This document shows positions 1 to 11,345 of a stretch of 64,000 bases of DNA, one piece after another. The DNA is from Amblyomma americanum. Taxonomy: Eukaryota; Arthropoda; Arachnida; Ixodida; Ixodidae. Both the position numbers and the translations under genes were made by a program. Under the pieces are notes generated by a model. The model was not told where the DNA came from. It saw nothing but the letters and a program-made list of their open reading frames with translations, and made no database searches. Location: NCBI RefSeq assembly GCF_052857255.1, contig NC_135505.1:62785649-62849648 (forward strand), read 5' to 3'. Positions within the stretch are counted from its first letter, which is position 1, and every line of letters starts with the position of its first letter.

Positions 1-1529
1 ACGGTTTGCGGCGCGTGAAAGGAGACAGCGGAGAAGATTCTCGGAAGACGGACGGCGGTTATACTGCTCCCGTCGGCCCCGTCGAGCCAAACTTCGAGGC
101 GGCTGTTCTTGCAGTCGTGGTGACCAGATCTGGATTGCTGTCGTCCCGGGTGACCAGATCTGAGTGCCCGCCGTTCTATACCCGGAGCCCCGGAGCTGAG
201 GCTTTGAGCACGAGCATTTGGCGCCGTGCTGTATTTTGTCGCCAGGGTACGTATCACCTGCGCTGCATCTCGTTGGTGCTGGCTGTCTGCTCACGGCAGC
301 GGCACTCCACCCCCGGCATCTCTGGGGCGCCATCTGACTAGGCCGCGGAAACTCCTTTGCCTGGGGTGGGAGAATCCGGCCGCACACAGACAACTTCGTT
401 CCCTACCCGTGCCACCTTCATCCTGGGACATCCCGGGAGTTCCCAGGACTGCTTCACCCGTGCGTGCGCCATTTCACTCACCCGGTGACTTCGCTTAGCC
501 CATTTACACCGTCTGCCGTCCGTAGTGCTGGTCATCTAAAAAAAACGTCTGGATAAAGAAGTAATTACTCATTGGCGTCCACCCGAGCGCACACATGCGG
601 CTGGAAAGGAAAGCTGAAATATTTCACATTTCGAACTGTATGGTAACGAGGTATGCAGAAAATATTTACTGAACTTCGTTCATTTATTCATTAATTATTT
701 TCGGATGGCTGAAGCTCTATTAGACACCTCTGATGCAATGCCTTTTTAAGAAGGACAACTATTCCGTCAGGTGTTCGGTTATTATCATTATGAATCATGT
801 TTAGAGACATAATGTCCAGCAGGCGGCCCTTCTTGCTCAGTGTCATGATTTGCAGAAAGTGCCCGGGTTCTTTTTCGGTACACTAATGGAGTGTGGTGGG
901 CTTAGACGATACAAAAAACTGTAGTTAACTCGTCATATTTGCGAAGCACGCAACTAGAGTGGCCATGGTGAAACCTATGAACTAAACAGTCAGAGTACAA
1001 AACTCAGCTGGTATACGATCTGTGACATTGAGCGTGCGAGCTTTTCTTGTGGTAGGAAGGATAATTAAGGTTCTTTCCGCTTTGCTTTTTGTTTTCGCGG
1101 TTAGTCTCATTGGCATTCAAGCATTATTACGCTTTCAGTAGGTTTTTAACGGCTGACAGTAGTGATATCTGCGGAAACAAAATAAAAATAAATCCTGCCA
1201 TTTTCTTAACTATTATCTTGGTTCTATGCGTGATATGTTTGTTTCAAAAGTTCAGGAAATTGCGACTTGTGTCATAAGCTTATACTATTCCGGCAGCAGC
1301 GGCCTTACGCAGCTCGAGCGGCACCAGCCACCGGAGATTATGACTCCAACGTGCAGCTGAAATGAGCTCCCTCCTCTTGCCTGTGTCAGGCACCATTCGG
1401 TTCTCTCTGGTTAAGGCATTATATGCTCTAACACTTGAGCCAATAAATCAACCATTACTTTCATCGCACCAGCCTGATACCGATTGGTTCCACAAAGTGG
1501 TCACATCAGATATCCGCTTGAATACCACG
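1..1529. other. Left edge, no gene recognised
   Basis: Positions 1-540 are GC-rich and hold only short overlapping open frames that match nothing I know. A 14-bp direct repeat, GGTGACCAGATCTG, occurs at 119-132 and 149-162, 30 bp apart. From 540 to 1529 the sequence is AT-richer with scattered stops. The stretch could include the leader or LTR of Gypsy element A, whose gag starts near 1530, but no second LTR copy was found to prove it. Confidence 0.4.
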
Positions 1530-2079
1530 GCCAACGCCGACGACAACGCCTCCGCAATGCTTGGTGACGGACTCTCCACTGCGGCTCTGCGCTCTCTCTT
1601 CACCTTCCCCAGTTCTCGGCGGCAGATCCTCAGCTCTGGCTCGCCCAGGTAAACAGGCAGTTCACTATTGGCAGCATCACATCCAAGACGCAGAAGTTGC
1701 ATCACGTCGCTGCGTCGCTACCATCTGAGATTGCCGCCGAAATCTGCGATCTCTTCATAACTCCGCCCGCCTCGGCCCCGTTTGACACGTTGGTTGCGTA
1801 GTTAATCAAGCTAACAGCGGTATGGGAATATTGTCCCTTGCAGTAGCGCGTCTCCTCCGAAGAAGTGGGGTACTGCACATCTACACCGTTGCTGTGCCGG
1901 CTCCAACAGCTTCTGGGCAACAAGGCTGTTACCTTCGACCAAGCTTTCCTGCGTGAGATTTTCCTTCAGCGCTTGCCGTCGTCGGTCCGCATGATACCCG
2001 TGCTCACCCAGGGGTCGCCTGTAGAGAAGCTTGCTGAGCTGGCAGACTCCATCATTGACGTTTCCTACTCCGAAATTTC
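1530..2079 (+). pseudogene. Ty3/Gypsy gag, 5' part (element A)
   Basis: This is the capsid part of a retrotransposon gag gene, broken by frameshifts and stops. Readable pieces in changing frames include FTFPSSRR near 1600, then QLLGNKAVTFDQAFLREIF and LQRLPSSVRMIP between about 1890 and 2000, then KLAELADSIIDVSYSEIS up to 2076. The 'FLRE.FLQRLP..VRM...LAE.AD.I' pattern is typical of tick Gypsy gag proteins. The reading stops at 2079, where an I-like LINE is inserted, and resumes at 7703. It should no longer make a working capsid. Confidence 0.75.
2065..2079 (+). repeat. Target-site duplication of the LINE, left copy
   Basis: The 15-mer CTACTCCGAAATTTC is repeated exactly at 7688-7702. The two copies bracket the LINE and lie inside the gag reading of element A, as expected for target-primed reverse transcription. 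Confidence 0.93.
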
Positions 2080-2654
2080 CCCCGCAGGGGGGCACCTGCA
2101 GCTTGCAGGCGTCGCGACGGTGAGTGGCGACACCGCGGGTTCCCGAGCATCCGCAGGGACATCCCCGCAAGGGGATGATGGTGAACTGTGCATCACCACG
2201 GACCCGAGGAACCGCGCCTCGCCGTGCGTGGCATCGCCGTGTCCGGGGAAAAGGGGTTCCTGCTGGTTGAGCGGATGCCGAGCGTTTTGACCCTTAAGGC
2301 CCCTTGGCGGAGGCAACACACCACTTTGGCCCCAGCTTCCTGCAGACGGCACCTCCGGCCTCACCCGACCGGGGGGAATCGGCAGTCGCCTTTTCCTATC
2401 CTCCTCTCCATCTTTCACTTTCCTATCTCTGTCTCACAACTCTCCTATATCCTACTCACTCCTTGGTTTTTCCTGTTTTCCTGGCGGCGAGGGTTAACCT
2501 TGTGTGACCAACTACCCTGAGTTGAGTAATATTTGGTTATAGTTGAGGTGTACAGCTGGCGTGGGCAGGACTTGCTTTCAAGTTCCTGTCCCGTCGCCTT
2601 GTTGGACTCCGTGGTGGGTGGCTGGCACCATGACCGAATAACTAAATTTTCTTT

Positions 2655-3837
2655 ATGGCTCGCCCCTTTCAAAACCTGATCGCTCTCTGAAAAGAGGGCG
2701 GAACGAAGCAACAGACTTTTTCCCGAAAAAGAAAACAACCTTCTCAAAGTTCCATGTCATACATAGTACAGTAGAAGGAAAGCAGGCAAGAATACTATCC
2801 CCCTCTCTTGTGTCAAAGTGCCTAACAGATGCACTGGACCCCGGATATAAGCTATCGAAAATGGCCAGTGGCGACTTATTACTAGAATTCCGTGACCATA
2901 CCCAAAACTCCAAGATCTCAGACATTCTCTCTATTGGAGACATCCCAGTCTCCATAACAGCCCACAGATCCCTCAATACCGTCCGTGGTGTCATCTCAGA
3001 AAACGACTTCATTCATCTAACAGAAAAAGAAATGCTAGAAGGTCTCAGCGACCAAAATGTCACAGATGTCTATCGAATTATAATCCGCAAAGGCAACAAA
3101 GAAATAGATACTAAACACCTGGTACTCACATTCAGCACAAGCACATTACCTGAAACCATCGAAGTCGGATACCTTAAAGTTAATGTCAGGCACTACATTC
3201 CTAACCCACGCAGATGCTTCAACTGTCAGAGATTCGGGCACGGCTCTCAGAGTTGCCGCGGCTGCAAAACCTGTGCGAAAGGCGCTTCTAAGGACCACAA
3301 TTCAGAGGAATGTGATGCAGCACTGCGCTGCGCAAATTGCGAAGGAGACCACGCTGCGTACTCCAGGGCGTGTCATCCTGGAAAAAGGAGAAAGAAATTA
3401 TCACCATAAAGACCAAAGAAAACATTTCATTTAAAGAAGCCAGGAGGCGTTTTGCACTAGCCAACCCATTCTCGTTCACAGCGAAACCAAACTTCGCTGA
3501 TGTGGTGCGCAGGGGCGCAGCACCACACAGCACTCCGGCACCTGCCGAGGCCACTTCCACCGAGCCTATGGCAGGGCCATCCACGCCCCAGGCAGGGTCA
3601 GCGAAAGCTGCCCTGCCATTGTCACAGCAGGGAGCGACGGTCCATGGGTCGGCATCCTGCAGGACTTCCCCCCGTCAGGGGAGGCCTGAAACTAACACAA
3701 CCGCGGCTGCGCGGTCCTCCAGCACCTCTGGCGAGGTGATGGATATAACTCCCAGTCCGCCAGCTTTGCAGCGGCGGAACAGCTCTCTTGAGCGAAAAAA
3801 AGACAGACCCCTCATAACGGGCCCTGAGCATAAGTAA
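2655..3837 (+). pseudogene. LINE ORF1, zinc-knuckle RNA-binding protein
   Basis: ORF1 of I-like LINEs makes a nucleic-acid-binding chaperone that coats the element RNA. The main frame runs through about 3409 and holds three cysteine/histidine knuckles in a row: CFNCQRFGHGSQSC, a CKTC-based one, and CANCEGDH...C. The reading then continues in a different frame from about 3380 (WKKEKEIITIKTKENISFKE) to a stop at 3835-3837, with a proline/serine/threonine-rich tail. There is a frameshift just after the last knuckle and another near the start: ATG at 2655 reads only a few codons before a stop in its own frame. The homologous copy at 16798 begins at the equivalent ATG. The ORF2 start follows 31 bases after the stop. 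Confidence 0.8.
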
Positions 3838-3868
3838 ACGCCTTAGTGTTCTCACCCCAAAAATAAGC

Positions 3869-6800
3869 ATGGCTTTCTTAATTCAGTGGAATTGTAGAGG
3901 AATTATGCGGAACTACAGCGACATAACACATATTTTAGGGTCAATGTTACCCACAGTTTTATGTTTTCAGGAGACCAATCTTGGTCCACAACATGTGCAT
4001 ATCCTTAAACATTATAACATTTTTAGACGCGATCGCGAGCAGGCAAATCGACTCTCGGGAGGCGTCGCGATTGTCCTTCAAAGCGGCGTCCCTGCTCAAG
4101 AAATCAAACTTTACACAAAACTTGAGGCAGTTGCAGTTAGCGTCGTTACCTACAAAACAATAACAATTTGCTCTTTATATCTCCCCCCACACATCACATT
4201 AACAATACAAGATTTAGAAGGCCTGATCAATGAATTGCCGGAGCCATATCTGGTAGTTGGCGATTTTAACGCTCACTCCCCGTTTTGGGGAAGCGAACGC
4301 TGTGACTCTAGGGGCAAAATAATCGAAGATTTTCTCCTCTCGAATAATGTCTGTATTTTAAACACAGGAAAGGCCACATATTGTTGCCCAAGCTCAGCAA
4401 AAATGAGCTTTCTTGATTTAGCTTTCACATCACCGTCTCTTTTTAACGATTTTAAATGGGATGTTTTAAATGATCCTCTGGGAAGTGATCACCTGCCCAC
4501 TGTCATCAGGCTCTCGTCTTCCACTCCAGTCATCCCCACAAGACCACGGCGCTGAAAATTTCACCTCGCCGACTGGTCACTTTTTACAGAAAGTGCCACT
4601 CTAGATAAAGAATTTTCTGAAGACCTCAGCATAGATGAAATTAATGACAGGTTTACTACATGCATAATATCTGCTGCAACACTCGCTATACCACAAACAA
4701 CAGGACTCGTACAGAAGAAACACAAACTATGGTGGACACAAGAATGTACGTTTGCAAAAAAAACAGCAAAATAAAGCATGGGGCACCCTGCGTCGGTACC
4801 CCACTGCAGAAAACTTACTCACTTTTAAGAGGGCCAAGGCGAGAGCGCGGTACGTGCGCAGGAATGCTGAGAAAACCTCCTGGCAGAAATATGTGTCCTC
4901 TATAAATAGTTCAATACCATCAAAGAAAATGTGGGACAAAGTTCGTAAATTCACTGGTGACCATACTTCCTTCACACTTCCGCTTTTGACAACACCCGGT
5001 ACACAAACATCGTTGGAAGAACAGGCCAATTTATTGGGCGAGCACTTTGCTGAAGTCTCAAGGTCATCCCACTACACAAACACATTCCAGAAACACAAAG
5101 CTATAGCTGAAAAACAAAAACATCCATTCGGAGCAGGCATGCAGGAAGACTACAACCAGCCCATTACGCTCCAGGAATTAAATAGGGTATTATCTTCCGG
5201 TAAAAAGACAGCACCAGGCCCAGACAATGTGCATTACAATATGCTTGCCCATATCTCTGATACTGCCGTACAGGCACTGTTAAAATTCTTCAATAAAATA
5301 TGGATGACTGGCAGAATACCTGAGGAGTGGAAGAAAACAGTAATAGTACCTTTTCTGAAACCCGGAAAACCACCAACAAGTCCTGACAATTACAGACCAA
5401 AAGCCCTCACCAGCTGCATTGCTAAATCTTTTGAAAGTGTACTAAATATTAGACTCACCTTTGTACTCGAATCTCGGCAACTATTAGATGTACATCAATG
5501 TGGATTCAGAAAAGCATGCTCAACCACCGATCACCTTGTTCGCCTAGAGAACACCATACGGGAGGCGTTCATCCACAAGCAGCAGTTTATCGGGGTCTTC
5601 TTCGACATGGAGAAGGCATACGATACCACGTGGAAGTTCGGCATCCTCCGCGACCTAGCAGAGCTAGGTATCCGAGGCAGGATGCTGAACTGCTTGAACG
5701 ACTTCCTGGCTAACCGCACATTATGGTCCGCCTAGGAACAACTCTCTCCATGACTTTCACCCAAGAGAATGGCGTACCCCAAGGTTGCATTCTAAGCACG
5801 ACACTCTTCGTAGTAAAAATGAATTCGTTAGCCAAAGTAATACCCAAGTCCATAATGTATTCGGTTTATGTAGATGACCTACAGATAGCATGCACTTCCT
5901 CCAGCATATCATCCTGCGAGAGACAAATACAAATCACACTAAATAAACTAGCTGCTTGGGCAGAGATAAATGGGTTCAAGTTCTCTTCTAAAAAAACAGT
6001 AGCTGTTCTGTTGTCATTGCGACGAGGCCTTCAATTCTATCCCAACTTATACTTGAATCAAGCCACACTACCAATTATACCAGAACATAAATTTTTAGGA
6101 CTCACTTTTGACAAGAAACTCCCATTTCTACCACACATTAACAACCTTAAAAAGAAAGCATCCCAAGCCCTCAATGTATTAAAGGTGCTCTCGCGAAAAC
6201 GGTGGGGGTCCGATAGAACATGCCTATTACACATCTATCGCTCTCTGGTAAGCTCCAAGCTGGACTATGGGTGCATAGTATACGGTTCAGCAAGAGCATC
6301 CTACTTAAAACGACTGGACCCTGTTCATAATCTTGGTCTGCGACTATCAACTGGAGCATATAGAACATCCCCGGTAAACAGTTTTTACATTGAAGCTAAT
6401 GAGCCTGCACTAGAGGATAGAAGAGTCACACTGACATGCGCATACGGCCGAAAAACCCGTTTTCTTCCTTAACATCTCTGCCATCCCATTGTTACCAAGT
6501 GCCCATCCAAAAGATTATTCAACAATAAACCACAATCCATCTGGTCAATAATAATGCGCTTTGAAGATAAATGTGAAGAGTTAGGAGTACTGGATGCCCT
6601 GCCGAATATTGCACTAAAATATGAAAATTTACCACCATGGTACAGCCTACCTTCAGTGTGCGACTTCACACTGACACACTTACATAAAAAGGAAATGCCA
6701 CATCAGCTCATACTACAAGAATTCTTTGAACTGCAAGAAAAATATGACACCTTCACTGAATTTTACACTGATGGGTCAAAAACAGAAAGTCATGTTGGAA

Positions 6801-7552
6801 GTGCAGTAATTCATGGAAAAAATGAAAAAATGATACGACTGCCACAGTATGCATCGGTTTTTACTGCCGAGAGTTATGCAGTCTTTGTAGCCGTAGACCA
6901 AATAGTAAAAGAAAACATTAAAAATAGCGTCATTTACACCGATTCACTGAGTATGCTCAAAGCGCTGCACTGTAGAAACGCTGCTGAACCAATTATAGGA
7001 AACATCATACATAACATAATTAAAATAAAAAACAAACAAAAACATAACATTATATTCTGCTGGGTGCCCAGCCATGTTGGAATTGTCGGTAATGAGAGAG
7101 CAGATGCATGCGCAGCACAAGCTCGAATTGATCAAATAAAACAAGATAACATACCACACAGGTATTTTTTTAAATTAGTGCACAGTAAACTCAGAATTAA
7201 GTGGCAGGCTGCATGGGAAGAACAGGCAAACAACAAACTGCATTCTATAAAACCCGTTTTAGGAGAATGGAAATCATGTAGACATCATGAACGTTTCACT
7301 GAAGTTATTTTATGTCGGCTACGCATTTGGCACACACACCTTACACACAACTTCTTACTGACAAAACAAGACAAACCTCTCTGCGAAATGTGCGGCGATG
7401 TACTCACTGTAAACCAAATTTTAATTTCATGTACAAAACTGGAACAACTGAGGAAAAAATATTTTACAACACTCTACAATGAATACATCCCATTGCACCC
7501 CAAGTTGCTTTTAGGTGATCAAGCACTGGTTGATCTTTCAAGTTTTTTTTAA
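3869..7552 (+). pseudogene. LINE ORF2: AP endonuclease, reverse transcriptase, RNase H
   Basis: The polyprotein nicks target DNA, copies element RNA and degrades the template. The endonuclease comes first (FQETN, VVGDFNAHSPFWG, LDLAFTS, GSDHLPT; 3869-4552). Reverse transcriptase follows: KKTAPGPDN, PDNYRP, QCGFRKACSTTDH, FFDMEKAYDTTW, NGVPQGCILS and the catalytic YVDD at about 5868-5879. RNase H has FYTDGSK, the AES glutamate, YTDS and WVPSHVGIVGNERAD, so its four catalytic positions are present. A Cys-rich end (CEMCGD...ISC) closes the protein. Four breaks are visible: stops at 4553 and 6470, a frameshift around an A8 run near 4756-4763, and a compensating shift near 5720. Confidence 0.9.
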
Positions 7553-7687
7553 GTTTCTTAATGAAGCCAATGTTTTAAACAAACTGTAGTTATAAAAAGT
7601 GTAACATTTAACAAAAACCTAACCTTGTGTTTGGCGCATCATAGCCATAGTTGCTTTTGAGCCATTAAAATCAATATAACTAACTAA
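7553..7687 (+). other. LINE 3' UTR and tail
   Basis: After the ORF2 stop come 135 AT-rich bases with no open frame, ending in a run of TAAC-type tetranucleotides. The run merges with the right target-site duplication beginning at 7688. A short-repeat tail in place of poly(A) is usual for I-like LINEs. Confidence 0.75.
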
Positions 7688-7702
7688 CTACTCCGAAATT
7701 TC
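7688..7702 (+). repeat. Target-site duplication of the LINE, right copy
   Basis: Exact copy of 2065-2079. Element A gag resumes at 7703. Confidence 0.93.
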
Positions 7703-8508
7703 TCTCCGCGCAGTCTTGCAGACTAACAACCTCGCCATCTTCCCTCCCGCGTGGACCTTCAGAGCCTTCGTGACGAATTACACGTCCAGATCACAAGCCT
7801 CTCAGGCCAGATTACCGGACTGTCGATTTCCCGCGCTAGCTCGGTTTCCCGTCGCCAAACCTCCCCCCGCCGACGTAGCTCTACACCAGCTCTTCAAGCC
7901 AGAGAGCGTTGGTATCACCGCACCTTCAGCGATGCAGCGCGTCGATGTACCACTAGCTCCCTATCGCTTCCAGGGAAACTTCCCGCTACGCCAGTAGAAG
8001 CAGGAAGCGGTGTCACCCCGGACACCAACCGCTTATTCTTCATTCGCGACCTCATCTCGGGCCACCGTTTTCTCGTCGACATCGGAGCAGGGGTGAGCGT
8101 CCTCCCCTGCAGCATTACATCGTAATCTTCTCGCCGCGCTGGGCCATTGCTACGCGCCGCAAACCACACGCCCATCGCTACCTACGGAGAACATGCTCTT
8201 ACACTAAATTTGGGTCTCCGAAGAGTGTCCCGATGGGTTTTCCTGGTCGCGGACGTACGCTATCGAATCCTTGGAGCTGAACTCCTGCGCCACTGCAATC
8301 TGCTGGTCAAAATGCACAGCAACCGTCTCGTGTATGGTGCGACGAACCTCACTGTTCAGGGCCTCCATTTTCGAGAACCGCTTGACAGCATTGCCAGCCC
8401 ACACTAGTTGGCCTACAAGATCCTCCTGGATGAATACTCTTTTCTGCTCTTTCCCTCCAACTTCTTACTGCCCGTCAAGCAACAGGTGGCGCATCACATT
8501 GTGACCAC
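7703..8508 (+). pseudogene. Ty3/Gypsy gag end and aspartic protease (element A)
   Basis: Continuation of the gag interrupted at 2079. The frame from 7751 reads LQSLRDELHVQITSLSGQI, an Arg/Ser-rich stretch, and RWYHRTFSDAARRC, a Cys/His motif seen at the gag end of some tick Gypsy elements. Protease follows with FLVDIGAGVSVLP near 8065-8105; the usual D-T-G triad reads D-I-G. A second frame (8147-8407) carries the rest of the fold, including RILGAELLRHCNLLV. A further piece ends in VAHHIVTT near 8505, the usual linker just before reverse transcriptase. Reverse transcriptase itself is absent because reverse-strand element B starts here. At least three frame changes are present. Confidence 0.75.
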
Positions 8509-10220
8509 TGTCTGTAAGTTCTTGCCACACCAAGGTGTCTAGCTGCAGGCAGGTAATGGAGTCTGCGACTAATGAAGAGCGCAGCTGCTGAGGAATGACT
8601 AGGAGGAAGGGCCCGTCAGGACTTGCGGCGACAGAGGATGCCAGTTTTGGTAACGAAAAGCTGGAGGGAGCGCTTCGAGCTTTCATAGCTGAGGCTCTCG
8701 ATGATGGTTTGCAAATATGGGTCTTTGCGCTGCTCCTCGGAAATGATGTTCAGTTCAGAAATGCCAAAGAAGGAAGGGATATCGTCAGTGTCTCTGAGGT
8801 AAGGTGGCTCGTCAGGGTACCGAGACAGGCAGTCAGCGTCTTGATGAAGGTTTCCAGACCTGTAGACGACAGTGTGCGAATACTCGTGAAGGCGTACCGC
8901 CCAGCGGCCTGGACGCCCGGTAGGGTCTTTTAGCGTGGACAGCCACCAAAGAGCATGGTGGTCCGTGATAACAGAAAAAGCACGCGCGAACAAGTGTGGC
9001 CGGGATTTAGCTACAGTCCAAACCAGGGCGAGGAACTCACGTTCGGTAATCGAGTAATTTCGCTCGGCATTTGAAAGCAGGCAGCTGACATGCACAACGA
9101 AGCGGTCTGAACCCTGGGAGCGTTGTGCCAGCACTGCTCCCAGCGTTCAGTGACGGCCGCGGGATGAAAGTGTGCCAGAATCGGGCATGACGTCAGCAGG
9201 CGGACAAGCGTGGAAAACGGATGTTCTTGATCAGGGCCCCAGGTAAAGGCGGTGTCGGTCTTCAGTAGATTAGTGAGGGGACAATCGATAAGGACGAAAT
9301 GTTGAATAAAACGGCGAAAGTAGGAACACAACCTAAGTGCGCACGTCTTTCTGGGACTGCGGTCTAAGAAAGTATTGCACCGCTTCAATTTTAGCTGGAT
9401 CAGGACGTACACCGGCGGCGTCGACGAGATGTCCAAGAATGGTGAGTTACCGGCGGTCGAATTGGCATTTCGACAAGTTGAGTTGTAGCCCAGCCGTACG
9501 AAACAGTCAGGATACTTGTGAGACGTTCAAGGTCGGAGGCAAATGTGGCGAGAGGATGCAACTACGTCGTAGTAGCACATACACATAGTCCACTTAAAAA
9601 CGCGAAGGAGCGAGTCCATCGTCCATCGTTTGTTCGAAATTAGCTGGTGCATTACAAAGTCAAAATGGCATTTTTTTGAACTGGTATGAACCGTCAGGTG
9701 TGACAAGAGCTAGTTTTGCGCGATCCTGCTCGTGAAGGGCGATTTGCCAATTACCGTAACGAAGATCAATGGAAGAAAAGTGGTGAGGTCCGTGCAGGCA
9801 GTCGTGAGCATCATCGATCCCAGGGAGTGGGTACACGTCTCTTGTTCTGATGCGGTTCAGGTGACGGTAATCGACCCAGTAGCGCCAACTGCCGTCGTTC
9901 TTTTTAACAAGGACGACTGGAGAGGCCCAAGGACCGGACTACGGTTCGATGATATCCTTAGCGAGCATCTTGTCGACTTCTTTTTGTATCACTTGGCTTT
10001 CGGTACCGGGCATCCTGTAAGGCCGGTGGTGCAGAGGAGCGGCCGTCACCGGTGTTTATACAAAGCTGCACAATAGTCCTACGAGCTAAAGGGCGGTCAT
10101 TGAAATGAAATATGTCCTGAAAGGATGCGAAAAGATGGGTAAGCGCCTCTGTTTGATCTGCGGAGATATTGGAAGCGATTATATTGGCATTGTGGTCCGG
10201 TCTCAAAATAGCTGTCAAAA
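8509..10220 (-). pseudogene. Gypsy pol: reverse transcriptase and RNase H (element B)
   Basis: The best piece is RNase H with its connection (8616-9134): LLSNAERNYSITEREFLALV, VITDHHALWWLSTLKDPTGR and YRSGNLHQDADCLSRYP, all typical of Gypsy pol. The thumb region is in 9011-9436. The N-terminal part of reverse transcriptase is in 9958-10218 (ALTHLFASFQDIFHFNDRPL). Between them the reading TFASDLERLT is recognisable near 9530, but the preceding catalytic box is damaged, reading YYD-VV where Y-x-DD is expected. Several frameshifts separate the pieces. Downstream of RNase H the reading LLVIPQQLRSS (about 8600) leads towards the missing integrase. Confidence 0.75.
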
Positions 10221-10640
10221 GACAGTCCGCAGATGGCGATACAGTTCGTGTTCGCGGAGATCACATATTCATTGGTCGGGGACCGGCACATGCCTACAGC
10301 AAGCGTCTGGACGTGCGTACTGAAGCCGAGAACAGGTAGACATGTGCTGTTGGCCAAGACTGCGGCAACTGTACGTGCAAGGGCAGCATTATTTGTGACG
10401 GAAAATCAAGGACAGGAGTGATGACGTACTGGCCGTTAGGAATACGTGGAACAGATTTAATAAATACGTTAGTAGCGGCTTCAGGTGGCGGGTGAGCTCG
10501 GCAGTATAGAGACGGTGCACCACTGTGGCCGGTGGTTCTGAGAGGAACGGTAGGGCCAACTCCGCAACACTTGTAGCAAAGTCAATAAGGGCTGCGTGCT
10601 CACTAAGGAAATCAAGGCCGAGTATGATTTCATGAGGGCA

Positions 10641-11345
10641 CTATTTCAGAACGGTACAGAGCATGGTGCATTGTTGGTTAAAATTTGTCACACGAGCAGC
10701 ACAAAGGCCAAGGACTGGAGACGTTGTGCCATCGGCAACCCGAAGAACGTTTCTAGGAGCAGGCGTCAGGATTTTTCGGAAGCGGCGTTGTAGGTCGAAA
10801 CTCAGCACAGAAATGTGTGCGCCCCTGTCAACTCGAGCAAATACGGCAACTCCATCGTCTTCTACGGTCAGTAAATTGCGCGGGGCACGAAGAACTAAAC
10901 AAGGATTTTGGAGCCGGGACGTCACTGAAGCACCACCTCTAGACGCTGCAGAAACTAGTTTTCCGCCGGTCATCGTCCGAAGAGGCTAGGCGAGGAAGCG
11001 CGTGGTCGTTGCGGCGAACAGGACTGGCGTCGCTGTGGGGATAGTGAGCGGCTGAAGCGGGGTGGTGACACGTCGGTGGTGGGGCTTGATGGGTCCAGTG
11101 GCCGCGAGAATGAGCTTGAGCGTGCGACGTCGGGGTGATAAGTGGGGAACGAGTAATGGGGCCGGTCGGAGGAGTACCAATGACTGCGGTAATGACGGGC
11201 AATGTGGCCTACAGAGGAACAATTGAAACATATGGGCCTATCGTCAGGCGTGCGCCACTTGGAGGGATTGCGCGGTCGAGGAGCGGTGTAAGCAGGCCGG
11301 ACAGGATATAGAGGAGGAAGTTCGGGTGCTTGTGGGGGAAATTAT
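10641..11345 (-). pseudogene. Gypsy gag zinc knuckle and aspartic protease (element B)
   Basis: On the reverse strand near 11230 a frame reads PDDRPICFNCSSVGHIARHY, a CCHC knuckle whose last cysteine has become tyrosine. A Ser/Pro/Arg-rich spacer follows. The protease lies in 10641-10973: GVAVFARVDRGAHISVLS carries the active-site region, but the normal D-T-G reads D-R-G. The later part, LTPAPRNVLRVADGTTSPVLG, resembles the second half of the protease fold. Loss of the active-site threonine and of the knuckle cysteine shows decay. Confidence 0.7.

Larger units (their letters stand above)
2080..7687 (+). mobile_element. I-like non-LTR retrotransposon (LINE), near full length
   Basis: A 5.6-kb LINE with a GC-rich 5' UTR, a zinc-knuckle ORF1, and an ORF2 carrying an AP endonuclease, reverse transcriptase and RNase H. 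The 3' UTR is short and ends in an ATAACTAACTA-type tail. A 15-bp target-site duplication (2065-2079, 7688-7702) defines the ends. The domain set EN-RT-RNase H with a CCHC ORF1 fits the I group of LINEs, not RTE or CR1. It lies in gag of Gypsy element A and is the younger of the two. A 5' fragment of the same family lies at about 16350-18900. Few disabling changes are visible in ORF2 (two stops, two frameshifts), so the insertion looks fairly recent but is dead as it stands. Confidence 0.9.
8509..11345 (-). mobile_element. Reverse-strand Ty3/Gypsy remnant (element B)
   Basis: Read on the reverse strand from right to left, this stretch gives gag zinc knuckle, protease, reverse transcriptase and RNase H, the normal Gypsy order. 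It lacks visible LTRs and an integrase: the left end stops shortly after RNase H, exactly where element A loses its own pol. No long open frame crosses a whole domain, so it is inactive. The right end merges into non-coding sequence near 11345. The family differs from A, since its gag has a CFNC...GH knuckle. Confidence 0.8.

Noticed and set aside
1..540. Overlapping open frames at the left edge as a gene
   Set aside because: GC-rich sequence gives open frames by chance on both strands; none has a recognisable domain or a convincing start.
8204..8404. Reverse open frame over the element A protease
   Set aside because: Shadow of the forward protease frame; no motif of its own.
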